A DNA stretch of 64,000 nucleotides from Corydoras sp. C115 (taxonomy: Eukaryota > Chordata > Actinopteri > Siluriformes > Callichthyidae). Position numbers and translations under genes: made by a program. Every line of letters starts with the position of its first letter. Within the stretch, counting starts at the first letter, position 1. This document shows, piece after piece, positions 33,576-44,937 of the stretch. A model generated the notes under the pieces. The model made no database searches, was not told where the DNA came from, and saw only the letters and a list, made by a program, of their open reading frames with translations. The stretch lies in assembly GCA_019802505.1 (NCBI GenBank), contig JAFMOC010000092.1, positions 347,501 to 411,500 of the forward strand, written 5' to 3'.

Positions 33576-36500
33576 GTATATTGTATATTATATTTTACAT
33601 ATCAATATCGTATTTATATCTTAATTTATATCTTATTTTCTTTAAAAATTTAATTCTAACTTTAATAGAACAGGGTAAATGGGGTCCGTGAGCCATAATT
33701 TCGTCTCATGTACCACATGTGATACAAATGATAATAAAACTTTCTTGAATCTTGAATATTAGGTACTTGTGAATATTTAGCTGATTTATTAAAAAAAAAA
33801 ATAGGATAGATGAGGATGAGTCCAGCACTCATACTGTTTAAAACCTTCCACAAAGATCCCATCAAGAACATCACACCAGGGTTCAGGAGGGGTCACTTAT
33901 CTTTCAGTTGCTGTAACTCTGTACTGTCTCGTCTCGTCTTTCCCTCACAGTGGGTGGCGTTTGCATCGCTCTTCTTCATCCTGGTGTCCATTACTACATT
34001 TTGTCTGGAGACTCACGAGGCCTTTAACCCCATCATCAATCGCACTGAGATCGAAGTGGTGGACAATGAAACCATCGTGCATCTTTACCCCGAGACCGAG
34101 ACCATGGTTCAGCTCACGTACATTGAGGGCGTCTGCGTCATCTGGTTCACCTTCGAGTTCTTAATACGGGTCATTTTCTGTCCCGACAAACTGAAATTCA
34201 TAAGAAACGCCCTTAACATCATCGATTTCGTCGCCATCTTGCCCTTTTACTTGGAAGTGGGACTGAGTGGACTGTCCTCCAAAGCGGCCAAGGACGTGCT
34301 GGGGTTCCTGCGGGTGGTCCGCTTCGTTCGTATCCTGCGAATCTTCAAGCTGACGCGCCACTTTGTTGGTCTCCGGGTGCTGGGACATACGCTGCGTGCC
34401 AGCACCAACGAATTCATCCTCCTCATCATCTTCCTTGCCCTCGGCGTTCTTATATTCGCCACCAATTTCCACAAGCTCCTGCAATGTCACAACATTTATT
34501 TCCGTCCAGAGTTGCATTAATTGCAGCACATCTCAGGGGTTCAGGTCTTGTGTGGTGGACCATCCATGTCTGAGGATGATGTCTCATGCTCTCTGAACCA
34601 CTCTCTCACAATTTGAGTCTGATGATGAAGCCTGACATTGTCATCTTGAAAAATGTGTTACCAAGGATGAAAGGATCCATACATATATTCATTCATTCAT
34701 TCATTATCTTCCGCTTTATCCTCTATTAGGGTCGCAGTGGGGTTCCCCATGCCCATCCAGGGGAGAACGTTTCGGGCGCTGGGCAGATACACCCAGGACA
34801 GGGCGCCAATCTATCGCTGGACACACACTCACACACACAAACACACTCTATAGGAGGCAATTTGGAGAACTCAATTGACTTGATCCATGTTTTTGGACTG
34901 TGGGAGGAAACCGGAGAACCCGGAGGAAACCCACGCGGACACGGGGAGAACATGGAAACTCCACCCAGATGGGGATTCAAACCGTGAATCCCTAGTGCTG
35001 CGAGGCGAACGTGCTGACCACTAAGCCACCGTGCTGCCCTCCATACATATATATTCATTCCAATTCAATTAAACACATGCTCATCTATCATCAGTGACTG
35101 ACCTACAGATGCACCACAGACAGACCTGGGTGGACTAACAGTGACCAGGTCTTTTAAAGCTCATCACCTCTGGAATAGGATTGAAATGTAGCCGGTTATG
35201 AATGTAATGCAGTGAATAACGGAGCTCTGCTTTCTGATCTCGTCGCTCGTTTCAGATTTTAAGGTCAACGGCGAGGCGTCCAAAGCCGCACTAGCGAACG
35301 AGGACTGTCCCCACATCGACCAGGCTGTGTCGCCCGAGGAGGTCTTCAGCCCGGTAGACCGTGAGAGACCCTGCTTCCTGCTCACCTCCGCAGAGAGGGG
35401 CAATCACATAGGGACGAGAGTCAGGAAGGGTACGTAAGCAGCCGGTCATCGGGCTCAGATTGCTGTTTAGTGGAGCGACTGCCAGTCCAGGTAGATACTG
35501 CCGACGCAGTCGAATGCAGACCACGCTCAGGTCAGCAGTATAAGTATAGTGTTAATGCTGGAGTCAGTTAATCCATGGTTTTAACATTTGTCCCGTTGAT
35601 TTTCTGCAAATGTCAAAATTGAAAAAAAAAAAAAAAAACGCTTAATTTTTTCCGTGCCGAATATCAAACCTTCCAGAGTTATGTACAATATAGGGTACCT
35701 GCAGGTTCCACAGGGGCAATAGGGTCATAATGTTCTAGCAGACCTGGTTAGTGACTCGAAAACAGGTCCAGCATGTAAAATAAAGCATGTGGTCACATGA
35801 AAAGAACTCAGCCGGTCAGACGCTCCAGCTTTTGTCCAGCCTCCATCTCAAAAATGACTTGCTGTTTGAGAGTTTTTGATAATATCTCCTCCTGTAGTGC
35901 GATCAGCTTCAGGAGCAAAGCTCAGGAAACGAAGAAACGTACAGCAGCTTTTATACGAAGGCCGTTTTTAATACCTTTAATATTTGGTGTCTAAGTTGAA
36001 CTAAATGAAGCCTCAGGTTTAAAACATATCACTGGCACCACAGCTGAACTGATCTGAGGGGATAAGACCCAGTCAGTGTGTGCAGGCATTCTGGATTAAT
36101 ATACACTATGTGGTCAAATGTTTGTGGACAACCTTCTCAATTACAGCTGAACCCACTGTTGCCAACTTAGCAGAAATTGAAATGCATCTATCGTACAGTC
36201 TCACTTGATTCCTCACCTCGTCCACGTCGTGGACTTAACAAGTGAGGGCTTAGTTTAAAGGCAAAGAAAAAAGAATCAACATAATTTTTTAGGCGGCACG
36301 GTGGTTAAGTGGTCAGCACGTTCGCTTCTCAGTGATAGGGGTTCCCGGTTCGAATTCCATCTGGGTGGAGTTTCCATGTCCTCCCCGTGTCTGCGTGGGT
36401 TTCCTCCGGGTTCTCCGGTTTCCTCCCACAGTCCAAAAAACATGGATCAAGTCAATTGAGTTCTCCAAATTGCCCCCTATAGAGTGTGTCTGTGTGAGTG

Positions 36501-37683
36501 AGTGTGTGCCCAGCGATAGATTGGCGCCCTGTCCTGGGTGTATCTGCCCAGCGCCCGAGACGTTCTCCCCTGGATGCTCATTGGGGAACCCCCCCGCGAC
36601 CCTAATATAGGATAAAGCGGAAGATAATGAATGGATGGATAATTTGTGGTTCTAACATATTTGGGGCATCCCACAACGTTACTCAAATGGTCTGTTACGC
36701 AAATTAGGCCTTGACCTCAGTATAGCGACTTTTAGGCCGGCCAATAGCTCCTCACTGAGGAGTTGGCAACAGTGGCTGACCCTATAACCTATGATTTTAT
36801 AGAAAACCAGCGTGGATCAGTCCACACTGGGACAAAACGTTGTAAGTTCTATGTGTATCTTTGTGGATAAGCAGAACATTATTCAGGTGTACTCTCCATG
36901 TGTCCTTGACCTTGCAAGTGCTGGTGTATCTGAATTTTGACTGACACACTCCAAAGGACGCCTATGCATTTGCATTCATAATAGTGCATTCTGTCCACAA
37001 ACAAAGTCCAAGGGTCTGTTTTCTCGAGCGGACGTGTCTGGCTGTGTTCTTTGACGTCTCTTTAGCGCTCCGGTTAGCTCTGTGATATCACTCTATGCAT
37101 GCACTAGACATGACCCCGCATGCAGGACGCCGGGGTTGACCGGGTCAACCTGTTCACGGCAAGCATAAGCACACAGCCGGGTTCACACACATTGCACCCA
37201 TGTTATTGTAACCCCCCTGCACCCACACACCCCACACACAACATACCCAGGACCTGCAAGACCTGCAGCGACAGCAACGCATGCGGCACAGGCGGAAAAC
37301 GCAATGCATGCAACATCGTCCACACGGCACATGCGGCACGAGCAATACACATATGCAACATGTGTATTCATTACAATACATGGATCGACATGCACAGTGG
37401 ACCCAATTCATGTCGCATGAACACTCCACACAATGCGTTTAACATATGCCTGCACATGCAACACACACGCAACACAAACAAAGCCTTCACACAGGCACAC
37501 GTGTCTACCATTTGAGACTGCACTGTGGTTTACTGAAAGCCCTTTCTCTCTTCAAATGAAGGTTATGAAAAGCCATGGAGCCATAGCAGCATGTCTGGAG
37601 GCGTGGCCTCAGTGTCGGCCCTCCCCTGCAGCTCGCCCTGTCTCATGCAGCAGGCCCACTCCCCCATCCCATCCATCCTGTAG
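22811..37683 (+). CDS. kcnc1: Kv3.1-type voltage-gated potassium channel; pore-coding segment absent
   Basis: Kv3.1 is a fast-gating delayed rectifier of fast-spiking neurons. It works as a tetramer of subunits with an N-terminal T1 domain and six membrane helices. Recognisable exons are 22811-23392, 33951-34463 (then broken), 35256-35429 and 37562-37683. Exon 1 and exon 2 join in phase 0, and exon 3 to exon 4 in phase 1. T1 and S1-S4 are intact and highly conserved. Exon 2 should continue through S5, the pore helix, the TLGYGD filter, S6 and the proximal C-terminus, but at 34463 it runs into Tc1 transposon DNA with an in-frame stop at 34518. Exon 3 (NGEASKAALANEDCPHIDQA) identifies KCNC1 rather than KCNC2-4. 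As written the locus encodes only T1 plus the voltage sensor. It is either a disrupted copy or an assembly error. Confidence 0.9.
23713..24068 (+). mobile_element. SINE-A copy
   Basis: Full length, in kcnc1 intron 1. TATAGAATTTCAGA occurs before it and again between it and the next copy. Confidence 0.92.
24082..24388 (+). mobile_element. SINE-A copy, 3'-truncated
   Basis: It follows the repeated TATAGAATTTCAGA and breaks off at GGGGAACCC before the tail. Confidence 0.9.
24441..24778 (-). mobile_element. Old SINE-A relative
   Basis: Diverged but complete in order: tail, CTGGGTAGGTACACCCAGGA, central domain, degraded head. Confidence 0.78.
24815..24860. repeat. (TA)n microsatellite
   Basis: A TA run that joins an old element directly to a SINE-A 3' half. 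Confidence 0.9.
24861..24996 (+). mobile_element. SINE-A 3' half
   Basis: It starts at CAGCGATGGATTGGCGCC and ends in the GAAT tail, with TA repeats on both sides. Confidence 0.9.
24996..25060. repeat. (TA)n microsatellite
   Basis: A pure TA run of about 64 bp. Confidence 0.95.
25061..26047. other. Non-repetitive island in kcnc1 intron 1
   Basis: Unique, partly GC-rich DNA between repeat blocks, without a supported exon. Its persistence suggests possible regulatory function, which cannot be shown from one sequence. Confidence 0.4.
26048..26275 (-). mobile_element. Old SINE-A fragment
   Basis: The central domain (TTTTGGACTATGGGAGGAAACC) and part of the head are recognisable, strongly diverged. 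Confidence 0.7.
26276..26950. other. kcnc1 intron 1, no gene seen
   Basis: AT-rich unique sequence with a short C run near 26862. No exon is recognised. Confidence 0.55.
26951..27240 (+). mobile_element. SINE-B with a shared 5' extension
   Basis: A SINE-B from 27038 is preceded by about 87 bp (from GTGTACAAACAAGATGCTTA). The whole block recurs almost unchanged in inverted orientation at 47111-47409. Confidence 0.82.
27246..27415 (+). mobile_element. SINE-B copy
   Basis: Lacks the A-box end and part of the 3' region. It follows directly on the previous SINE-B. Confidence 0.83.
27470..27762 (+). mobile_element. Old SINE-A copy
   Basis: Diverged head (AGTGGTGTAGTGGTTAGCAC) and a tail of GAGATGAGATGA instead of GAAT units. 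Confidence 0.75.
27763..28480. other. kcnc1 intron 1, no gene seen
   Basis: Unique sequence without recognisable exon or repeat up to a TG microsatellite. Confidence 0.5.
28491..28528. repeat. (GT)n microsatellite
   Basis: A GT run of about 38 bp. Confidence 0.93.
28661..29020 (-). mobile_element. SINE-A copy with a G-tract
   Basis: Full length. The target-site duplication is TGTCTTGACATT/TGTTTTGACATT. A run of about 18 G lies at the common site. Confidence 0.92.
29021..29494. other. kcnc1 intron 1, no gene seen
   Basis: Unique AT-rich sequence. Confidence 0.5.
29495..29839 (+). mobile_element. SINE-A copy
   Basis: A nearly full-length copy. GGTTAATCTAAG occurs shortly before it and directly after it. 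Confidence 0.91.
29848..30016 (+). mobile_element. Old SINE-A fragment
   Basis: 5' half of a diverged copy (GGTGTAGTGGTTAGCAC, then ACATGGATTCAAGGTGAACT), cut off by the next SINE. Confidence 0.75.
30017..30714 (+). mobile_element. SINE-A copy split by another SINE-A
   Basis: The 5' part is 30017-30177 and the 3' part 30530-30714. The break falls inside ATCAAGTCAATTGAG, where an opposite-strand copy has inserted with GTCAAT duplicated. Confidence 0.92.
30178..30529 (-). mobile_element. SINE-A copy nested in another SINE-A
   Basis: A full-length copy inserted in a plus-strand SINE-A. GTCAAT at 30172-30177 and 30530-30535 is the target-site duplication. Confidence 0.92.
30719..31166. other. 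Non-repetitive island in kcnc1 intron 1
   Basis: A short GT run, then pyrimidine-rich unique DNA. No exon is recognised. Confidence 0.4.
31168..31517 (+). mobile_element. SINE-A copy
   Basis: Full length. GATTAAACCCAA lies before it (31155-31166) and after it (31518-31529). Confidence 0.93.
31531..31890 (+). mobile_element. SINE-A copy
   Basis: Full length. It shares the middle GATTAAACCCAA with its neighbour and is followed by a third at 31891-31902. Confidence 0.93.
31903..32549. other. Non-repetitive island in kcnc1 intron 1
   Basis: Balanced-composition unique DNA. No exon is supported in any frame. Confidence 0.4.
32550..33228 (+). mobile_element. Old SINE-A copy split by a hAT element
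   Basis: 32550-32609 carries central-domain sequence and 33062-33228 the 3' end. The hAT-like element sits between them. Confidence 0.75.
32610..33061. mobile_element. hAT-like non-autonomous element
   Basis: It starts CAGTGCTCCTCAAATAG and ends GAGAATCACTG. The flanks CTCAATAT (32602-32609) and CTCTATAT (33062-33069) form the 8-bp duplication expected of hAT. It is related to the element at 16590-17345. Confidence 0.8.
33230..33430 (-). mobile_element. SINE-A 5' half
   Basis: From CACACAGACACACTC through the central domain to the head; the 3' half is missing. Confidence 0.88.
33496..33575. repeat. (TA)n microsatellite
   Basis: A TA run broken by AATATA phase shifts. Confidence 0.93.
33640..33765 (+). 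mobile_element. Probable LINE 3' end
   Basis: It ends AATGATAATAAAACTTTCTT then GAATCTTGAAT, like other fish LINE termini. 5'-truncated. Confidence 0.5.
33951..34463 (+). CDS. kcnc1: kcnc1 exon 2, 5' part: S1 to mid-S5
   Basis: 171 codons after CCCTCACAG. S1 reads VAFASLFFILVSITTFCLET. It is followed by an S1-S2 loop with N-glycosylation motifs (NRT, NET), S2, S3 (IIDFVAILPFYLEVGLSG) and the arginine-rich S4 (RVVRFVRILRIFKLTRH), then S5 up to LIFAT. No stop or frameshift occurs up to the break. Confidence 0.95.
34464..34680 (-). mobile_element. Tc1-like transposase fragment at the kcnc1 break
   Basis: The plus strand reads GTCCAGAGTTGCATTAATT, then CAGGGGTTCAGGTCTTGTG and GATGTCTCATGCTCTCTGAA. 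This is the reverse of the well-known Tc1-like transposase end (proline-rich PDLNPIENLW region), in decayed form. It is fused directly to the kcnc1 S5 codons. Confidence 0.75.
34690..35039 (-). mobile_element. SINE-A copy
   Basis: Full length, with CCATACATATAT duplicated on both sides. It inserted after the Tc1 fragment was in place. Confidence 0.93.
35256..35429 (+). CDS. kcnc1: kcnc1 exon 3: C-terminal cytoplasmic tail
   Basis: 58 codons, phase 1 at both ends, between CGTTTCAG and GTACGTAAG. It encodes KVNGEASKAALANEDCPH and CFLLTSAE, then ends RVRK, where Kv3 genes switch between alternative last exons. Confidence 0.94.
35430..36291. other. kcnc1 intron 3, first part
   Basis: Unique sequence with one poly-A tract near 35622. 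No alternative exon is recognised. Confidence 0.5.
36292..36640 (+). mobile_element. SINE-A copy
   Basis: A nearly complete copy with a GGAT tail variant, in kcnc1 intron 3. Confidence 0.91.
36641..37561. other. kcnc1 intron 3, second part
   Basis: Unique DNA; 37140-37510 is rich in CACA and GCA motifs without a regular period. It ends at the exon 4 acceptor TTCAAATGAAG. Confidence 0.5.
37562..37683 (+). CDS. kcnc1: kcnc1 terminal exon with an SPIPSIL end
   Basis: Phase 1 continues RVRK into GYEKPWSHSSMSGG and ends QQAHSPIPSIL then TAG. GYEK and SPIPSIL match the a-type C-terminus I know from Kv3.2, so this is the corresponding alternative last exon. Confidence 0.88.
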
Positions 37684-39104
37684 CATGGACAAGCAAACTA
37701 ACCAATCAGAGGCCTCCCTCTGCAGCTGAGACGCCCGCCCACAATGTGTACCATCCGTCTCTCATCAACCTTCAGCTCTTCTCTCTTTCCGTCTCTCTTC
37801 ATACGGTCTTATATTTCATGCTGTCCTCATTTTACCTCCTCATCTCTACCATGTCTCCGCTCCCTTCCTATCTCCAGACATTTCTTCTCCTCCTCTCCGA
37901 CTTCCCCTTTTCTCATTCAGTGTTTGGTTTATATCTGTGTTTTTTTTTTTCCATCAGGTGCTATTAAGACACCTTTTTGAAAAAAAAAAAAAAAAAAAAA
38001 AGATGAAAATGGCTGTTTCATAGATTTCTAATATAGTAACACTAACCGATCATGATGCGCACATCAACCAACATGTGACTGAAGAGAACTCATTTGCATT
38101 TGCATGCCTTGCATGGGAAACTGAGAAAAAAAAAATGTAAGTCTGAGAAAAACCTGTAAGCAAAGTACCTTGTTGCACATCCAGAGCTTCTTCTTCACTG
38201 ATATATGATGCAGACACTATATGTTGCCGTTAAAAATGATATGAATTACATGTAGCAGTTCTTTTCTTTGCTGACATATAGCCTAGGTTGTTGCCTTTCC
38301 CCAAAGTGTGGGTGCATTTAAGCACGCGCCAACGTGCGTAACAGTAGCACCGGCCGGTTCGAGTGTCCGGCTTCTTTCGTCGAAACTAAAAAGAACAAAT
38401 AAATATGCACTTTAATTTGAGGAGGAAATCAGCGTATGCCTCGGACCTCGATTGACATTTCAGTTCCATTCCACGGTAATTGGAGGGACGTGGTGTAGCA
38501 AAAAAAAAAAATAAATAAAAAAACTTGGGGAAAGGTAAATGCATGCACTCTTATGCAACAACAACAACAACAACAACATCAACAAGTATGCGAATGAGAC
38601 TGTATATAAAAACAATGCATGAAATAAATTTTGTACTGAATCCGTCTTTGGACTCTGTTTTTATTTGACAGGACAGATGGAAAAAAAAAAAAAAAAAAAA
38701 AAAAAGGACAAACAATAAAACCTGCGTATCGCTCTCGTTGCCTGGCAACAAGCCCCGCATCTTTAAGCCTTCTCTTTGACCTTTCGCCTCTTTTTAAAGT
38801 ATTCAATTGCCCGTGTGATCTGAAAAACTGACAATGATGCATCTTCAGCCAGAGATTTGGGAGGTCAGTGAGGTCAAAGAGGACGTGACCCTGGGGGGGG
38901 GGGGGGGGGGGGGGGGGGTTGGGGGTGGCAAACGGAAAGCAGGAGCCTCCATCACTTTGCCCTGCTTTAAACATTTCACAGCATGTGCAAGTAACCTCTA
39001 TCCTGTTAGAACCTCAGCGTCCTGGTACTGTATGGCCAAAAGAATGTGGACACAATTTATAGTATAGGGTTAATATAAGTATTATATTTATTATGGTGTG
39101 AACA
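37684..39104 (+). other. kcnc1: Probable kcnc1 3' UTR
   Basis: Pyrimidine-rich then AT-rich sequence with several poly-A runs. A possible polyadenylation signal GAAATAAATTTTG lies near 38620. A G run of about 26 lies at 38894-38919. Confidence 0.45.
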
Positions 39105-39459
39105 TTCATTCATTCATTCATTCATTATCTTCTGCTTTATCCTCTATTAGGGTCGCGGTGGGGTTCCCCATGCCCATCCAGGGGAGAACGTCTCGGGCGC
39201 TGGGCAGATAGACCCAGGACAGGGCGCCAATCCATCGCTGGGTACACACTCACACACTCAAACACACTCTATATGGGGCAATTTTGAGAATTCAATTAAC
39301 TTGATCCATGTTTTTGGACTGTGGGAGGAAACCGGAGAACCCGGAGGAAACCCACGCAGACACGGGGAGAACATGGAAACTCCACCCAGATGGGGATTCG
39401 AACCGGGAATCCCTAGTGCTGAGAGGAGAACGTGCTAACCACTAAGCCACCGTGCCGCC
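39105..39459 (-). mobile_element. SINE-A copy
   Basis: Full length with a perfect GGTGTGAACAT target-site duplication. Confidence 0.94.
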
Positions 39460-40022
39460 GGTGTGAACATGTTTTGGGAAAAAAAAAAAAAATGTCATGA
39501 TAAACCCAGTTGAGGAGGACAGGCAGTGCACTATGGGTATGACTTGTAATGTTTAGCACTAAAAGTCCAGGATCCATCATTAGTACCCGACCCCATCCGT
39601 CTTTCCTATAGACTCCAATTCAGAAGAGCTGGCTTCTACATACTTTTGGCCTATCGCACCTGGTGCTCTGGTGAACGCATGGCGCACGAACAACCCGACA
39701 CCCATCCGCAGTCCTCAGCGATGTTGGTCGCCATTCCACCGCTCTGCTCTCGCCTGCATGCCCTGCCCCATTTGTTCGATCAAGTTTTGTTGCGTTGTGC
39801 TCGTTTGGTGTATTAATATGATTTCTTCCTTGTTGTCTGTTGTTGTTGTTTTCTCTTTATGTCTTTTTAGAAGCCAAGCGAGCCGGCCGAAGACAACCAA
39901 CAGAGTCAGTGTGTGTTATGAACCATGGTGTGCCAACCACTATGTGTGTCAGCCATAAAGCCGCATCTCCCACCTAATAGTGCTGTGGCGCGTGTTGTTT
40001 CTGTACGCATGTGGATGTGGCC

Positions 40023-40072
<50 letters not shown>

Positions 40073-40443
40073 ACTGTAGGTAGGCATTATCTCTTAATTG
40101 TCAGACAGACACTCAGCGTAGATGTAGCAAACTAGCACAGAGAAAGCTGTCGTCCTTCAGCCGTGTGTATCTCTGTTCCGTGATTGGTTATCGTGCTCTT
40201 GTGCTGTGTCAAGTGCCTATTGTTTTGGGTGGTGTGCATTCGTCGGTGTTGTACATAGTGCTTTTATGTGCCGGTACATCAAAACTGTGAGATTAGTTCC
40301 TTTTCCTCTGAGTGACTATAGAAGATTAGGATTTTTTCCCCCCCCGTGCCTACGTTTAATGTCGTACGATTTAATGTCGGCTCCGAGACGTATAGAAACG
40401 GCCCTGATTTTCTAAGTCCCTGCGTTAGTAGCTTTTCACGTCT
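39460..40443 (+). other. kcnc1: Possible alternative kcnc1 3' exon and UTR
   Basis: A long pyrimidine tract ends in GTCTTTTTAG at 39869. The sequence after it is non-repetitive. In the phase of exon 3 it would read about 36 codons from EAKRAGRRQPTESV to a stop. I do not recognise this as a Kv3 tail, so it is only a candidate. A (GT)n run lies at about 40025-40070. Confidence 0.3.
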
Positions 40444-40789
40444 TTCATTCATTCATTATCTCCCGCTTTATCCTCTATTAGGGTCGCGGTGGGGTGCCCA
40501 TCCAGGGGAGAACGTCTCGGGCGCTGGGCAGATACACCCAGGACAGGGCGCCAATCCATCGCTGGGCACACACTCACTCACTCAGACACACTCTATATGG
40601 GGAAATTTTTTTTTTGAGAATTCAATTGACTTGATCCATGTTTTTGGACTGTGGGAGGAAACCGGAGAACCCGGAGGAAACCCACGCAGACACGGGGAGA
40701 ACATGGAAACTCCACCCAGATGGGGATTCGAACCGGGAATCCCTAGTGCTGAGAGGAGAACATGCTAAGCACTAAGCCACCGTGCCGCC
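40444..40789 (-). mobile_element. SINE-A copy
   Basis: Full length, with a T-run insertion after TATATGGGG and a CTTTTCACGTCTT target-site duplication. Confidence 0.94.
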
Positions 40790-40843
40790 GCTTTTCACGT
40801 CTTACTTGAGAAATACTGGTTATTGTTTAAATGTCCTGAATCA

Positions 40844-40977
40844 GCCCAGCGATGGATTGGCGCCCTGTCCTGGGTGTATCTGCCCAGCGCCCGAGACGTT
40901 CTCCCCTGGATGGGCATGGGGAACCCCACCGCAACCCTAATAGAGGATTAAGCGGGAGATAATGAATGAATGAATGA
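40844..40977 (+). mobile_element. 5'-truncated SINE-A with its own target-site duplication
   Basis: Only the 3' third is present, from GCCCAGCGATGGATTGG to the tail. The perfect 13-bp flanks ATGTCCTGAATCA (40831-40843 and 40978-40990) show it inserted in this short form. Confidence 0.93.
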
Positions 40978-41151
40978 ATGTCCTGAATCACGGGGTTTAA
41001 ACACAAAGGTTGGGAATACCCCCCCCCAACCCCCAGGAACCTAATACAGTACAGTGGTAGAAAATGAGATCAGACAGTTCTTGTATTCCAAAGCTTGTAT
41101 TCCTCAAAACAGCAGATCTTATGTTTGGATCCTATGAGTCTAATCTCTGCA

Positions 41152-41352
41152 ACATTTACATTTAGTCATTTATTGGACGCTTTTATCCAAAGCGACTTAC
41201 AAAGTGAGCACAGGGTTCATCACAACATCCCTGGAGCAATGAGGGTTAAGGGTCTTGCTCAAGGACCCACATTGGTAACTTCAGTGGACCTGGGATTTGA
41301 ACCCACAACCTTCACAACCTTGATAGCCCAACACCCTGACCACTGAGCCACT
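41152..41352 (-). mobile_element. SINE-B copy
   Basis: Complete copy with a small duplication (CACAACCTT) near the B box. Confidence 0.86.
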
Positions 41353-41353
41353 A

Positions 41354-43094
<1,741 letters not shown>

Positions 43095-43121
43095 TATATA
43101 TATATATATATATATATATAT

Positions 43122-43395
43122 CATCATCACAGAACAGGTATCATTTGGGTGGTGGATTGTTTATTGTCAGTTCTGCAGTGACACTGATGTGGTGAGGGGG
43201 TGTTAGTGCAGCAGTGCTGCTGGAGTTTCATTCAAACACATCAGTGACACTGCTGGGATAGGAATAATGCACCAACCAAATAACCCCTGCTCTGTGGTGG
43301 TTCTATTGGGGTCCTGACCATTAGAACAAAGTAAAGGGGACGTACACAGTATGTACTGTAGAACACAAACAGATGGACTACAGTCTGGAATTGTC
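43122..43395. mobile_element. MITE-C fragment
   Basis: It matches the interior of the element at 20770-21287 (GAACAGGTATCATTTGGGTG, then ATGGACTACAGTCTGGAATT), without intact ends. Confidence 0.75.
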
Positions 43396-43643
43396 AACAA
43401 TATTTTTAAATAAGTTTTTACGTTACATGGACAATATTATTTAATCAGGGACAAAATTATTAAAAGAATTCTTTTGAGATGAATGATGGGATTATAAATA
43501 TACACTTTGGCACAGAGGATTATTAATGTACACTTTAAAAATTCTTTGAAATCAGGTAACATACCAGCATTCATGAAAAAGTCCTGTTGCATACGGTCTG
43601 TTCTTCCTGGAGTGTGGACACTTTAACAAATACAGGACAAAGT
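43396..43643. other. sergef: sergef 3' UTR and downstream
   Basis: AT-rich unique sequence next to the sergef stop codon. Confidence 0.45.
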
Positions 43644-44888
43644 TTATATTTCCTCCTCAGCGTCTGGACTCTTCAAACAAAGTGCCATGGAATGTCCAGC
43701 CCCACAGCCAATCAAGAGAGGTTTGGTATTCCGAAGGGCGGGGACTGGGTGCGGTTGGGTGATGTCACGCGAGGTGCCGTCTCCACACATGCCATGCTCA
43801 TTCCAGCCCCAGGAAAAAAGCTGATCACCTGTGAAAGACAGCATTCTAAATACCAGACCATCTATATTTATATATTTTATATTACATATATTTCATTCGT
43901 TCATTATCTCCCGCTTTATCCTCTATTAGGGTCGCGGTGGGGTTCCCCATGCCCATCCAGGGGAGAACGTCTCGGGCGCTGGGCAGATAGACCCAGGACA
44001 GGGCGCCAATCCATCGCTGGGCACACACTCACTCACACAGACACACTCTATACGGGGCAATTTGGAGAATTCAATTGACTTGATCCATGTTTTTGGACTG
44101 TGGGAGGAAACCGGAGAACCCGGAGGAAACCCACGCAGACACGGGGAGAACATGGAAACTCCACCCAGATTGGGATTCGAACCGGGAATCCCTAGCGCTG
44201 AGAGGAGAATGTATTTATATTTTTATGTATTTTATATTTATATTTGGTCATTTATTGGACGCTTTTATCCAAAGCGACTTACAAGGTGAGCACAGGGTTC
44301 ATCACAACATCCCTGGAGCAATGAGGGTTAAGGGCCTTGCTGAAGAACCCACACTGGTAACTTCAGTGGACCTGGGATTTGAACCCCCAACCTTCAGATT
44401 GCTAGTCCAACGCCCTGACCACTGAGCTACCACGCCCTCCTCATCTCCTATGAAACTGCTGAGTGTGATGTTCCAACAACATAGGGATTAAAGGATCGTG
44501 GTAACAAAGTCGATCTATTTATGGACTACAGTCCACCTCTCAGTGCTGGGGATCCAGGTTCGAATCCGGATCTGGATGGAACTTCCATGGTCTCCCCACG
44601 TTTGAATGGGCTTCGTCTCACAGTCCAAAAACATGGATTCAAGGTGAACTGGCTGTTATAAATTGATCCTACACAGTGAGTGTTTGCCCTGTCTTGGGTG
44701 CCATGTCTTGGGTGTATCTGCCCAGCACCCAAAACGTCCCCCCCCCATCCCCAACCCTAATAAAGGATCATGTGAAAAATAATGAGACAGATAAAATATT
44801 ATACGTTTGCACAAAGTTTAAAGCAATAAATGTGAAGAGGTTAGATCTCATAATTAGTGTAGATGTCCTGATATTTTTGCCAGATATA

Positions 44889-44937
<49 letters not shown>

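Larger units (their letters stand above)
23393..33950 (+). other. kcnc1: kcnc1 intron 1
   Basis: About 10.6 kb from GTGAGTAC to CCCTCACAG. It is dominated by SINE-A, SINE-B and hAT insertions (listed separately), with non-repetitive islands near 25070-25860, 26280-26940, 30740-31160 and 31900-32540. Confidence 0.9.
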
